Shown: positions 35,619 to 48,372 of the stretch, piece by piece | Layout: every line of letters begins with the position of its first letter | How positions within the stretch are numbered: position 1 is the stretch's first letter | DNA from: Solea solea | Lineage: Eukaryota; Chordata; Actinopteri; Pleuronectiformes; Soleidae | NCBI RefSeq assembly: GCF_958295425.1 | Contig: NC_081139.1 | Coordinates: 23,728,888 to 23,792,887 of the forward strand | Direction of reading: 5' to 3' | DNA: 64,000 nt | Translations under genes and position numbers: made by a program | The notes under the pieces: generated by a model | The model's input: only the letters and a program-made list of their open reading frames with translations | Databases searched by the model: none | Told to the model about the DNA's origin: nothing

Positions 35619-35855
35619 AAAGGAAAGCTGCTTTACACTACAATTTTACCATTCACCTATTCACACTCACACTTTCATACACATCTATGTGCAGCATATT
35701 TTTCTATCACACATCTTTCATACCCATTCACACGCTGCTGGCACAGCCGTCAGGAGCATCGTGGAGTTAAATGTCTTGCCCAAGGACTCATTGGCATGTA
35801 GACTAGCGGAGCCATGAATCAAACCCACAACCTTCCAGTTGAAAGACCTCTATTA
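35619..35855 (-). mobile_element. tRNA-derived SINE
   Basis: Same family and strand as 16595-16845. Shared phrases include CACACATCTTTCATACCCAT, GGAAAGCTGCTTTACAC / AAGGCTGCTTTACACC and TAGCGGAGCC. The head keeps a B-box-like GTTTGATTCATGG (minus strand). Confidence 0.8.
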
Positions 35856-35873
35856 TTGCAGAGATGAAACTAA

Positions 35874-36564
35874 AGGCGCATTTCCACCGGCTCTCCTCGC
35901 CTCGCCACGCCACAGTTTAAGTAGCGTTTCCACTAGCCATGTACCTGGTACCAGGTACTATTTTTAGTACCTGCTCCGGCTAGGTTCCAAGCGTGCTAGT
36001 AGTAGGTACTATGTGATGATTGGTCAGACTGCCGGCCGCTAACTGGCCAGAGTCCAGTCACAGGAAGAGACGTCTCACACACAAATCAAGCTGAACAGTG
36101 CCAAACTGTAGATCACTTAAAACTACTTAACAATCCTAAACATGTGTGTTAATCTCCAACAACTACCAGGGAAACCTCTATAATTAACAGGAGTCTTTTA
36201 AAGTGGAGTTGTGTATTTAGGGACAGCGCTGGCGATCGCGTGTGGCATCATAGACCGCTGCCGCTGTAGTCTCTGGAGTAGGAGGCTATACTCCAGAGAT
36301 GTGTGGACAGAAATCAAACCGAACAGTGCCAAATTGTAGATCAGTTAAAACTACTTAACGATCCTAAAAACGTGGGTTAATCTCCAATAACTACAGAAGT
36401 CTGGTGTAAAGTCACTAGTCACTCGTGGGTGTGTGTGTGTGTGTGTCACTACAGTTTCACTCAGCCATGCAGTGATGACTCCGCCCACGTTTAGTAGGTA
36501 CTTTTCTGTAGTGGAGATGCAACCTAATCGTGCCGAGGCGAGTAGAGCCGGTGGAAATGTGCCA
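35874..36564. mobile_element. Harbinger-like MITE with TAA target duplication
   Basis: The left end GGCGCATTTCCACCGGCTCT and right end (inward) GGCACATTTCCACCGGCTCT match at 19 of 20 positions, and the similarity continues into CTCGCCTCG. TAA trinucleotides flank it at 35871-35873 and 36565-36567, fitting PIF/Harbinger targets. The body contains a duplicated block (about 36098-36170 and 36315-36400, both with GAACAGTGCCAAA..TGTAGATCA..TTAAAACTACTTAAC), a (GT)n tract at 36428-36446 and an 11-bp-arm hairpin at 36270-36299. No coding capacity. Confidence 0.82.
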
Positions 36565-36725
36565 TAATAAGACACAGGTAAATCATATTAGACAATCAAA
36601 TGGGAAGCCAGGATAGGGAGTGCAACTTAACAAGGTACATGCAAGGAAAAACTACAAAATAAAAGAGCGAGAAATCCAGCCTAAAATAACTAAAAACCCA
36701 AGGTAAAAACAAAATAACAAACCCC
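36565..36725. repeat. A-rich dispersed repeat, interrupted copy
   Basis: Continues the alignment with 29112-29290 immediately after the MITE. GAAACTAA just left of the MITE and GACACAGG just right together match the uninterrupted ACTAAACACAGG of the other copy, so the MITE inserted into this repeat. Confidence 0.75.
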
Positions 36726-37648
36726 AAAGAGAATAATCCACTGAAAATCAGGAAACATGTGAGGTATCACTTCAAGGTGGTTGACAAGATTGGGGTCTAT
36801 TACACGTGTTGTAGGGCAACTACAAGTCACGAGGTTTGATGCCTCGCCATCCATGAAAGGAGTAAATGAGATCAATTATGTGCTATTGACCTAGGATGTT
36901 AAGGACATTTTGTAGGACTGCGACTATTACTGTTTGGAGAATTGCACTCAGCTTTGGAGCAGGGAAATGGTGTGCGATTGAACAAAGGAGGCAGAGCAGG
37001 ATTTGTGCATGTTTAGCTTGCTAATGTGCTGCCCTCTGCAACCTTACCTGGGGGAGATTGGTTGAGAGGTGGTAAGAGAACCTGTCATTTTGCGGTGATT
37101 GAGAAACTCCACAGTCACTGCAACGTGTGTAATGTGGCACATGTACACGGAATTGCTCTCTTACCCACATATGAGTCCACACAGGGATATATATACATAT
37201 TCATGTGTGCACACACGTGAATCCATGTGACAAACAGCAGATTCTTCTCTCTTCCTACTCTGAAGGTGAAAGTGACTCAGACATTTGCTGGTCAAAATTA
37301 CTATGTCAACCATAAAATTACCTTGCAATCCAAATTCACTTCAGCTGCTTAGAAATTCTATTTCTTCCACCACAAATGTATTTTGGTGATACAGAAGATT
37401 TTATAGTCTTCTCCTCTATATATACCTGAAACTGAAGGTTTGGTGCCTGAGGAATATGGAGCACGTTGAAATATAATATCTTAATCTGTCGTCTTATCCA
37501 CCCATGATGTTTTTCTGAACTATTCTCTCTTGACTCATGGTAAACCTCATCACTCCCACAGAGTGTCTAAAAGGAAGCTAAGCTACATTTACCAGTTCCT
37601 CTGCCTGAGGAAATGATCACCTTTGAGAGAACAATCTGAGATGTGCTT

Positions 37649-37671
37649 CTTACACTTCATCGAAGTGTAAG
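37649..37671. repeat. short perfect hairpin
   Basis: Arms CTTACACTTC and GAAGTGTAAG with a 3-nt loop. Confidence 0.9.
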
Positions 37672-38940
37672 TTATAGACAATCTAGTGTGTCTATAAAAC
37701 AATACCATAGCAGTGATGTGTTCCTCCTCTCACTATGTTAATCAGCACCTCACGGAGGTGAGAATGGGGGGTGAAACGGGAAGAAAAAGAGTTAATTCAT
37801 TGGCAGAGAACAACCACAACTATATATCTTAAAATGCAATGGATGATGAGGCGTTCTTCCAAAAAAGCTATAGTCGATGCCCTCTGGAGATTGAATTCCC
37901 CTGACTGTATTGATTAGCCGTCAGTTGAAGTCAACAATACTGATGGGAGCTATATTACTCCACTTAATGAACGATGTTTTATTAATGGCTATGTAATAAG
38001 ATTACCTTTATCTCAATGAAAGACATCAATCTTTGCCCACTGTTGTTCAGCTCTATGAACAATCATTAAGTTCCCTCAAACCATGGAGGATCCACAGAGC
38101 TTGATTAATCTGAGCACAGAAAGTAATCAAGAGAGATTTTTATCATCTATTGTATTAATAAAATAAACAAAATGCTAGAATAAATTAATATGCGCATATA
38201 AAGTGAAAATTCATCAATCTAAAGAGGAGATATCTTTTATAATTAATAAAATGTAATATGTAATTTAAGATCCCGTCTGAGGATAAGTGACATCCAATGG
38301 TGAGACACTGCAACTACATTAAGAGAGTGGGCTGTTTTAGAGCCGTAAATTCCCCATTACAATTTTATAGCCAGAGTGATGTGAAGGCTTCCAGGACCTG
38401 ATTCAACACAAACAATTAAGCTTGATCAGAAGTCATGTGACCGCAAAGGCTGTATATTTTCCCCACAGTACACCGTGCAGCTTTTGCAGAGCCAGTTGAA
38501 ACTGTACAGCCGAGATCGGTGGACTCTCTGTGGTAGAACCATCTGAAACAATGACAGCCGTACCCCCCTCCCCTGTTTCATCTATCAGAGACGTGACACA
38601 GGTGAGAGAGATTGATCTCTTTTTCACATGGGCCTGACACTCGCCAAGCTCTGGCAAGGCTTGTTTAACAGGCGCCATCCTCTCTGCCAATAAAAAACAC
38701 CTTTTTACCCCCCGAAGGCATTTCTGTACTGTATGTCAGCCATAACTTTTGTTTTACGAGTAGAATTTATAGACCCCAAAGCAGGGATGTATATCCCACC
38801 ATGGTGAATTAATTATTCCAAAAACAATTTGATATATCTGATTATTAATCCTCGGCCACAAGCTCGCTTAGAGCAGAGACTGCTTGTAAAGGTTGGATTT
38901 ATCATGTTGACATTTTGCTTCAGCCAGTGCTTCTCTGTTT

Positions 38941-38955
38941 TCTCTCTCTCTCTCT
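38941..38955. repeat. short (CT)n tract
   Basis: Seven CT units. Confidence 0.9.
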
Positions 38956-39827
38956 AATACAATGGTGTTGTTCAAAGCTCTGCCTTACAGTTTTTTTGTT
39001 TTTTTTTCCCCGGCTGCAAAAAATGGCAGAGCACAAATATGCCCTTTTCCGTCTGTCTTCTGCCTTCTTCCTCTCTGAGAGAGCTGCGGATGTTTTAGTG
39101 CGAGATTACAGCAAGCACACAAACATATCGTTTGCACACACCGGTGGCTGGAAAGCGCTCTCTCTGCTTGTGTGCCATGCATGGCGAGGCACGCAAATGA
39201 AAGGTCAGGCCCATCAACATCCATCTCCTCCTCAAACAGCGGAGACACCAGCCTAATCTAGCCATATGAGCAAACAACAAAGACGTGAGAAAGCAAGAAC
39301 TCCAGTAGATGCATCAATGTGAAAGCAATAGAGAAGGTTGAGCCCCTCAGTTTGTTCAGCAAGCACTGGACAGCAACTGTGCACTCGTGGCTAAAAATGA
39401 TAAAATGCATGCAAATGAGCAAAGCTGAGTATGATTGTGGAGGTTGCACTCTGTTACATTTAGAGTGTTTCATTGCTTGTTACTGCCATAGTTGTAACCT
39501 GATGGGAGTGCTGACCTGCTGAGTCATCAACAAGTGAACAGCTGATCTCACTAAACCCTTGACATTAACTAAAAGCCTGGCCTGGGCATTAGACCAGTAA
39601 ACATGACTGATCACAAAGAGACACACACACAAAAAAATGTATGAAGTTTGCCGAAATAATCAAGTGCAGTCGCACATTTTGGCACCCTGATGTTGGAGTA
39701 CCTAGCTTAGACCCCTATCCACGCGGACACAGAACATCACATAAAACGTAGAACAGTTGTGGTTAAATAAAGCTTTATTCTACCAAGTACACATTACAGT
39801 ATACAACTTTGAGTGTTTTGTATTCGC

Positions 39828-39897
39828 TACTGCCTATCTTGGCCAGAGGCTCTTAATCTCAATGGGATTTTCCTGGTTAAATAAAGGTTAAATACAT
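39828..39897 (+). mobile_element. LINE-type 3' tail
   Basis: TGCCTATCTTGGCCAG, then CTCAATGGGATTTTCCTGG and TTAAATAAAGGTTAAATA, a tail shared by many fish non-LTR elements. The coding part is absent, and the AAT array after it may have grown from the A-rich end. Confidence 0.6.
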
Positions 39898-39898
39898 T

Positions 39899-40005
39899 TT
39901 TATAAATAAATTAATTAATTACTTAATTAATAATAATGATAATAATAATAATAATAACAATAATAATAATAATAATAATAACAATAATAATAATAAATAA
40001 AATTT
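39899..40005. repeat. (AAT)n-rich array
   Basis: About 100 bp of ATTA/AAT units with GAT and AAC interruptions. Confidence 0.95.
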
Positions 40006-40030
40006 ACAATTTATGTATCACAGAAACAGG

Positions 40031-40045
40031 TTAGGGTTAGGGTTA
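40031..40045. repeat. short telomere-like TTAGGG motif
   Basis: Two TTAGGG units plus TTA. Confidence 0.9.
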
Positions 40046-40049
40046 AACA

Positions 40050-40132
40050 GGTGCCCCCCTAGGGAGGTACCCCCAGTCAGAGCAGGACGATGGGGCCCCA
40101 TGCTATGTCGGATAAGCGGTTGAATGGATGGA
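40050..40132 (+). mobile_element. SINE-like repeat tail
   Basis: GGATAAGCGGTTGAATGGAT is the usual 3' end of the repeat family at 17241-17580 and 63274-63535. Confidence 0.55.
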
Positions 40133-40430
40133 TATTATAGGCACAGTGTCAGTATCGGCAGATATTGGCTATCAAATATCAGCAAACACGCCCAGATCCT
40201 CCAATATGACTAAGGCTGCAATTCCTTCACTTCTATGCTGGCACCCTCTACAACTATTCTTTTTTAAAGTTTATTTATATCATACAATGAATATTATTTC
40301 TACATCTGCTGCGACATGAGTAAGACGATGGGTACAGCGATTAAATAGGTATCAGCGTCGGTTATTGACTCAAGCACTCCTGATATATTGGCATATCGAC
40401 AGAAATTCCAATATCATGCATCCCTAGTGT
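40133..40430. mobile_element. hAT-like MITE, left end uncertain
   Basis: The right end, read inward, is CTAGGGATGCATGATATTGG followed by CGATATGCCAATATATC; the left part has GTATCGGCAGATATTGGC. This matches the familiar fish element whose ends read as GGGATGCACGATATTGG. The left terminus is not preserved. Confidence 0.65.
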
Positions 40431-42085
40431 ATTTAGTCTGGATGTCTTGCTCCAGTGAAGGAGGGGTGGTCGGTGTCTGCCAAGGAGTGTGTTTCCTTAG
40501 ACCCCCAAGGTACCTACACAACATGACAAGTGTCCTTGAAAATAAATTCCAGCCTTTTATATCAACATAGTATATCAAACACACAATCACGATCTCCCCG
40601 AGCCCTTACTTTGAGTACTCTTTAGTTTCCTCAGTTCTATTTCGGCAGGCAGTGGACATGTGCCCTTGATGTGATGAGAAATGTGAATTTGGACACACAG
40701 GACATATACGGTACAGCATATACGGCACCTGTTTCGCTCTCAGACACACAACCTCCACATCCCACTCCAAACCTTTCTCTCTGTCCTCTCTGCGGCTTGT
40801 TTTTGCACGTACTCCATTGCACACGATGAGGCTAAAAGCACTGTCATTACTCCATCACGCTCTAAAAGCAGTGTATCTGAGCCATTAGTGTGGGCTGCTG
40901 GGAGTTAGGGCTGTGCAATAATGATCACTAAGAATTCTAAAAAAAGGAAACTGTTGCAAGCATTTGTTAGTGACAGCGGAGGAGCGATTAAGGCAGACCG
41001 ATTGAAAGTGTCCCATGTGAGCAGACGTGTCAGACTCTGAGAAAGTTTTGCGATCGGTGTAATGGGCCAAATATCTGCTCTGCCTCGCTCCTCTCTTGCT
41101 CTTTCTCTCTCTCTCTCTCTCTCTCTCCTCCACTCCACAACGCTCTGCTCAATTAATCCAGAGCTTCTTAATGACCCTCGAAGGTGACTCACTAGATAAG
41201 TGCAATTACGCTGGAAACAAGGGTGCTGCCAATTAGTCCTCAAGTCTCCCTCCATCTTTGTGGCAAAGGCAGGGAGCGTCCCATCGGGGCGGCCTGTTTG
41301 TGACTTCATTAGCCAGCTTCTAAAAGGGGAAAATGAACGCTTGCCCTATAGACCACACTTCTGTGCACGGGGATCAACACTGCAAAGGATGTGTTTGTCC
41401 TCACATGTTCAGGAATAAGGCATGAGAACATGGAGGGAGAGTAAAACCTTTGAAACGCACACTGCGTCATCTCAGGCCAGCGCCACACGGCTGCATCTCG
41501 CATCCGACACATCTGTTGTTAACACAGCGTGTATTTCTGCTAGGTTTTTGTGTGGTTTGCCTCAGAAAACTTTTCACTTTAAATATTTCTCTGTACTCAC
41601 TTAAATGCCAGGGCTCCTCAGTATGAAGAATTGCATCTGTCAGTCCTCTAATTATTTCACAGTAAAAGAAAAAAAAGAAAGAACCATAATCGAGGGCTTT
41701 TACTGTGCAACAGGTACAGAACATGCTGTGTTTGTGACATGGGTGACAGATTTGGATTTGTGATTAATTTTCACTGCCCATTTTACTGTGAACCACATGC
41801 AGCTCCCTGTAAAAAATATATGTATTTATGATCCAATTTGTTCACCATTGTTTCCTCAGATATGTGAAATATGTATATTGTTCATATAAAAATCACGACT
41901 AAATAGATTCTGCAGTTTTCACTCAAGAGCAAAAATCCATATTTATTTATATGATTATCTATATTACTTTTAATGAACCTTAATGAGATTGCAATCTTTT
42001 ATCAGTCGGACTTTACAAACGTTTATTGTGATAATCTTCAATATTGACTGATGTGAAAATATTTAATTGTGATTACTGGAGAGTA
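40431..42085. other. non-coding stretch
   Basis: Holds a (CT)n tract at 41103-41127; frames crossing it are artefacts. No gene recognised. Confidence 0.55.
41103..41127. repeat. (CT)n microsatellite
   Basis: Twelve CT units. Confidence 0.97.
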
Positions 42086-42310
42086 CACTGGGAGACAGAG
42101 AACTCAGGCACAGAAAGGACAAACAACAAAGGTCAAGACCAAATGTGCAGGCAAAAGAAAGAAAGAAACTTAGATCAAAAATACTAACCAAGTCAAACTA
42201 GGAAAAAAAATGCAAGGGAGTAAATCACAGAGGGGAAAGGAAAGACAGTTGTGGTGAGTAGTGGAGTTTGTTGACTTTGCGAAAACAGCCGGGACAGGAA
42301 GTGAGTGGTC
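42086..42310. repeat. possible unclassified dispersed repeat
   Basis: A-rich phrases (ACAAAGGTCAAGACC, GGGACAGGAAGTGAG) in the style of the segments at 28800 and 52070. Not aligned in detail. Confidence 0.3.
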
Positions 42311-42577
42311 AGGTAAATGGCCGGTGTCAGTACTCGATCAGTGCACGGAAGCATGATCGGTACTGCGCATGCGTAAAATGTGCGCATGTGTACAATTGAA
42401 CATTGTTTTCACGACCCTGCCCTACCTGTTCCCCACATGTGCGAGACTGAGAAAGTTGTCCAGGAGCATTTATCTATAAAATGATTTGGTCCTCTTTCTC
42501 TAAGACAAATAAGAATCATAAAAAAATACAAAAATCATAAAAAAAAATGAAATTTTAAAAAATCTGCCAAATCTAAT

Positions 42578-42612
42578 ATGTGGCTCATCTGCTGTGGTGA
42601 CCCCTGAGTAAG
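42578..42612 (+). mobile_element. LINE/SINE tail fragment
   Basis: CATCTGCTGTGGTGACCCCT followed by GAGTAAGAAA, like the tail at 31041-31115. Confidence 0.5.
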
Positions 42613-43241
42613 AAAATACAAATAAATAAACCACAAATGGAAGGAATTAAGACACATAGATTCAGATTTTAGAAAAAAAATTAAAGACCTAGAGCAAACT
42701 ATTATTTTACTACCATCTGCTTGCAATAAAATCTACAGTACACAAAAATGACAGGTGTCAGTATTTAGGGAACAAACAGTGTGAGCACAAAAAACAAAAT
42801 AACTTATAAAGTTAATATACACCTAGTTTAAAAAAAGGACATAATGTGGTCACGTAGGAAAATAAACTCAAATACAATTTCCCAAAAATATAGAAATAGA
42901 AATCTCAATTTCAGCACTAACCCTAAGTTGATTTATATTCACATTTATTAAAATGTATTGGCATATTTATGACTTAATAATTCCATTAACCAAAGATAGA
43001 GCAAAGGAATTAAAACTTTGGATTAATGCACTCAGTTTTGCCAACTTGTTCATGGGTCTATTATTATTAACCTGCCTGTCTGTAACCAAAAGCTATATTT
43101 AATTATTGATTTATTTATTTACGTATTTATTGCCATATTCTCAAGAATAGCCCACTTCAGCCTCAGACTTTTTTTTCTTTTTTTTTTTACATGTGAAGAC
43201 CTGACGGAACCCAAGCCGATGTCTGTTGTAATGCGAATGAG

Positions 43242-43294
43242 CGATGATGATGATGAGGACGATGATGACGACAACGATTATGATGATGATGATG
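43242..43294. repeat. (GAT)n interrupted microsatellite
   Basis: GAT and GAC units; the acidic open frame across it is an artefact. Confidence 0.95.
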
Positions 43295-46072
43295 CAACTA
43301 GTGGCAGCAGTGTGGTCCCCCTCCCCATACTTCCTCTCACCCTCTCTAATGCCTCTTCGCTCGTCTCTAATTGCTCCCCCCATTGTTCCTTCCTGAGCAA
43401 ATTGTTAATGAGAATTTCCTGCTATGTAGACGTCAGGGGCACAGTCACTTGTTGTCTGCCAGCGCAGAGTCTGTGAGTAATGGGTGTGACTAATGCAGCT
43501 TGGCAGCTTCCACTCTCCTCCCTCCCTACCATCTGTCCCCTGCCACCCCTCTGGGTGCACTGGGGTGCTCTCAGCAGGTCTCAGTACTCACACACGTACA
43601 TAAACACACACACTCGTGCAAGTACAAGAAACTTCAACTATATTTAACAACATGGGAATGTTTCTTAAAATGATGTTTTGGAAATCGTGACTGTATCATA
43701 TGATTCCTCCGAACACTGCACCCTGCATTTTTTTTTTTTATCATCATGAGAATCCTAAACAAGCAACATATTTCCACCTCACTGGAGAGTATTGACACGG
43801 TTTAATGATATAGCCTGTTTGTTGACATTCCTGTTGGCAACATGTGTCGTCATGCAGTAATGCAATGGCAAATGAGATGTGTGAGCGAGTGAGTGTGGAG
43901 GATAAATGTATCCAGGATGTCAGCGCTGGCTTAAGATAAGGAGAAGCAGCATGAATCTCATTATAAGGGCCCGTGGACCTGCCCCTGCAGCCAAGTGAAT
44001 CACTCTGAGTGGCTTTAAATTGGTGTCCAATGAAGTAGGAATTGATCCTTGGCCCTGTGCTGGTTCTCTGAGGCAGTTTGGGCTCTAATCCTCAGAAGCT
44101 GCAGCTCTGATGGATGTGTAGAATCTGTTTAGTCGCTGTCCATCTGAGGTCATTTGGTAACTGGAGAGTGAGTTGTGTGCAAAAGCAAATACGTTTTGTT
44201 TTTTTTGCCGTTGGTGACTTAAGATGGTGTAACACTCACTGATTACTCCTTAAATCTTAAATGTTGTTTCACAGTTCACACAGGAGATTACTACAAGCAG
44301 AATTTTAAATGTGTTGGATTCGACTTAACCTTAAAGGAATATCAAATCCACATGCCCTGTTGTTGTTGGCACATCGTAAAAAGCAAATGTACTGTATGTG
44401 TTGCACTTTAGTTTGTGCTGTGACTTTGTTTTTTTTTTTTGGTGGGAATAATCACACTTTAAATATCCACAGGCATAGTCACTCTCATTCTGCCCGCCAG
44501 TCATTAAATGAAAGCAGCTTTGGCTTTGGAGGCCTGTTGCACTGAAAAATAAAATTGCTAGCTGTAAATTTCAGCTGTTCTATGGTCTCTCAGAACAGTA
44601 GTTCATACTACATGTCGTGGAAGTATAACACTTTCTAAGCTTAAAGACAGTGTGTTAGGATTATCTTCAGACCGGTGCAGCCTCATTCATAGATCACATG
44701 AATGATCATGCAAATATTACAGGTCCTTGATTCTTTATTTTTCATGTACTAGCAATGCAACATTATTGAAAATGTTTGTGCTCAGTGTCTCCTTAACTTT
44801 ACAGAAGGAAATAGCAATAAAAACAAATACAAAAAATAATACATATGGACATAGAATAATGTGACTACAGAATAAACATAAAATAGGGATATAAATAAAC
44901 TTAAGCAGCAGGTGCAAAATGATTTACTATTGTCAATTTTAGTGGAGTAAAGCTAAAAATCCAATACGCAACATTTAGCCTTACAAGATGTCACATGTAC
45001 AAGGAAGGAAGTATGACCTAAATATACGGTATAATAGAGAGTCAAGGTCTTGAGCAGAAAGTGACTGTATTATTAAGCCTCTCTCACCAGTCATACATGA
45101 CCCATTAACACCCATTAAGTTTTGTAAAAGCTCTGAGTTCACAATGTTCAGTACATGATTTCCAATGTCATAATTCAGAGTTCACAGGTTGTACTTGAAT
45201 GCAGCAACAGATACTGTGTGGCCCTCACTTTGGAGGGATGGTGGTTGTATGAAGCATTGGCACAGCATCAACACTAACTCTGCAGAGTACACCACCATTT
45301 GGGTGGAAAATATGTAAATTTGACATCCCAGCACACATGAGTTGTTAGTCCTCTGCTGCCTCCACCACTAAATTCAAATGCATTATCTTGTGAACCAGGT
45401 GGTGAGATGTGTTGCTCAGAGTTACCTTGCAACAGTAGACCATTAGACCAGTAGACCATGTCTGTGCAAGCTAAAAAATGCTGACTTTCTCATTCTCTAT
45501 AGTGTGGGGGAGTGGGTGGCTTCCATACCTCAGTTGGGAAAAAAGGATGCCTTATTGAGATAACGTAAGATAACATAGACTTAAGCGGGTGTAGATTTTA
45601 TTTGGTGACATTTCATTAAGTGGCTAAAATCTGTTTTCTATTGTTCCCTGCAGGCAGCCATGTTTCCAGTGAAAACAGGCATCTGTGTTCCAGGATAGTT
45701 TGTGGAAATGGCACCGTGTGTGGCAAAGTCAGTGTTGATCATGTGTCAGTGCTTCAGCCACACTTGAAAAAACTCCTGAACTATCCCTTTAATTATTGAT
45801 GACAGCTGCTAAAGCCCATCATTTTAACAAACAAGGTTGACTACATTGGGTTTCAATGGGGTATCGATGTAAAGCTAGAGACTTTGTTGAATATTAATGA
45901 ATGCATTGATGTCCCATGATGCACCACTGCTAATACACCTATAGTACGATACAAAAACCCATACCACTATAGGAGATTTTATTGATTATCCGACTTTATA
46001 TTAATCGTAAGAACGTTTTTATTCATTATCATTAATACAATGGGATGTCCTTAATGTTCCACTTCATGAGTA

Positions 46073-46090
46073 ACACACACACACACACAC
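46073..46090. repeat. (AC)n microsatellite
   Basis: Nine AC units. Confidence 0.95.
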
Positions 46091-46304
46091 AGTCCATGCA
46101 TCAGGAAATGGATTTGCTGTGGATATTTTTAGGGTCACTCTGCTGGTCCATAATCTCATTTAGAGCGAATGAAATAAACATATCCGTGGAAATTGGACAC
46201 AGTTAATTCTGAAGGGTGCAAATTGATTTTCTGTAGCACTGGGTATAGAGAGCACTTGTGCACCATGAAGACACTCCAGAGATGAAAACCTCTATTAGGG
46301 TTTG

Positions 46305-46335
46305 CTTTTTTTTTTCTTCTTCTTCTTCTTCTTCG
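46305..46335. repeat. poly-T and (TTC)n tract
   Basis: A T run followed by seven TTC units, possibly the reverse-oriented tail of a retroelement. Confidence 0.95.
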
Positions 46336-48085
46336 TCTAAAGCAGCTTATGGAAGACACTGGCAGGAGCTTTCCCACAAGTTCATGGAAGAAAAAGATGA
46401 ATGTTCTCTTCTTTTTTAACGAGTTTCTGAAGGCTTTGAAAGACAACGTTTGAAATTTGTCTGTACAGTTTAGTTTTCACGGTATTAATTCTCCTGCTTA
46501 TCCGGCCTACTGGCTTGCATCAGTGCAATAAAACTGTCAATTCAGAATTTCCTCTCTTTTTTTTCTTCTTCTAGTTACTGTTATGATAAACCTGTACTGC
46601 TGCAGATGAAGGAGACCAATCAATCAATTGAATCAAATTCCCTGTGTTTGCAAACTTTGCTAATTAAAAGCAAATACTTCTGAAGGGCTGTGATTCTGTC
46701 TGCTGTGTGAGATATTTTCAAAGCGATGCCTGTCATGTTCGCTTAAAACAAACCCGCCACGAAACAAATCCACCATCTTACACGGCAGCGACCACTCTCC
46801 ATAATTTCACTTCCCTTGGCAATATGAAAACGCTTTGCCTCAACATTAGCACTGCATTTTAAACTTATCAGCCATTATTAGAATCACTGAGGGAAGGCTG
46901 CTATGGCAACCACTCCAGTGGAACTGCTTTTCTCTCGCCACAAAGGCATGGCTTTCATTTTGCCTTGCATTGCATCGGCAACAGCTTCTTTGATAAGATG
47001 GAAATGTGCGCAGTAAGATGTGAGGTGCTTTTTTTTCTTTCAACACAAGACTCAATGCAAACAGTTTCCATGGTAATTAATCACATGACTGATGCCATTC
47101 GAATACAGCCAACCCAAGATTAAACTATAGATCAGATTGTCAGATTGTTGGCATCTATTAATCTCTATCTTGCGTTGTGTTACAAGATTGTCTATTAAAC
47201 AGAGCTCTATTAAACTTCTCCCATTCAACTCATCATAAAATTGCCCATGAATCGTTTCATGTACACATTAGCCCTTACAAGTCTGCCAATTGTGAAGCTG
47301 AATTAAAAAACAACAACACACAAATGATAAAGTTTATAACTTTATAATCCCTGCATACACAATCCTGCAGAGAAGAGCTCTGGTCCTTAAGTTGCTGGAA
47401 TCAATAGTAATTCAGCAGAAGCCAGAGGGAAGAGAGTTAATTATCTCAAGGTTCTCAGGTATAATTGAACAGATGTGTTGTGAAATTGGTCAGCTCACCA
47501 TTACAACGCCAGTGGTAATATCCTCCCACGCCGGCGTCATACAATGCAGGAAAAAAAAAATGACAGAAGCGAAGAGAAAGAGGAAGGAGAAAAAAAAAAG
47601 AGAATTACAAAACAGTCTTTATGAAATGCAACTCAGCTGCAGCACACAACAGTCGGCCCCCAGAGACTGCTGCATAGGCAATTAAACTTTGACTTTTCTA
47701 AAACACCAGCCATACGCTGCCTGAGACTAGCAAGCCTGAAACTTTAAACGGCACAGGACCTTGATTTACAGCAGTTTGAGCATGTTTTGTATTAAGTTAT
47801 CTTGGCACTGTCATACATCATTCATACCCTGAGTGTGCTTTGGTGGATACCCTGTGGTCTCAGCAGCACCACAGTTCTCATCTGTGCACGGCCCTCCAGC
47901 CACAGCCTGCTGCTGGTGATAAGGAGATGGCGAAGCCTGACGAGTGGCATCTTACCTCCATCACGACAACTCCCATTTCATTTCACTGCTTTAAAGAGTC
48001 GACATCAGGATGCAATGGCCTCGGGTTGCTACCTCCCCTCTCCTTTCATGATTCACTCACTTCTCAGGCCACCCTGTCTCTCCCT

Positions 48086-48086
48086 A

Positions 48087-48134
<48 letters not shown>
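48086..48134. repeat. (CT)n-(CA)n microsatellite
   Basis: About twelve CT units then twelve CA units. Confidence 0.98.
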
Positions 48135-48354
48135 TTTTTCTGTGTTGGTCAACATGCTGCCTCTCTACGGCACAAACTATGATGGCTGCTCAGAAACCTC
48201 CACGTTTTTATATGAACAAATAAACCTCTTCCCCTTTCCTCGTTCAGATACTCCCAAGACCAATGAGTCATGGGCCACCATATGAAAACTCAATCAATAA
48301 AGCAGCCTGCAGGTCACACTATACCAAGAGACAGCCTGTGCACCACTGCCTTCC

Positions 48355-48372
48355 ACACACACACACACACAC
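48355..48372. repeat. (CA)n microsatellite
   Basis: Nine CA units. Confidence 0.95.

Larger units (their letters stand above)
36726..39827. other. non-coding stretch, possible conserved elements
   Basis: Repeat-poor. 37900-38420 is AT-rich with many ATTA-type motifs and no repeats. Frames at 38433-38690 (minus, 85 codons) and 38915-39256 (plus, 113 codons) have non-repetitive composition but no recognised relatives. Confidence 0.5.

Noticed and set aside
43219..43476. Aspartate-rich frame
   Set aside because: Translation of the (GAT)n microsatellite.
47802..48223. Two overlapping frames in GC-richer DNA
   Set aside because: Both run into the (CT)n-(CA)n tract and end in SLSL/HTHT repeats; the non-repeat part matches nothing I know.
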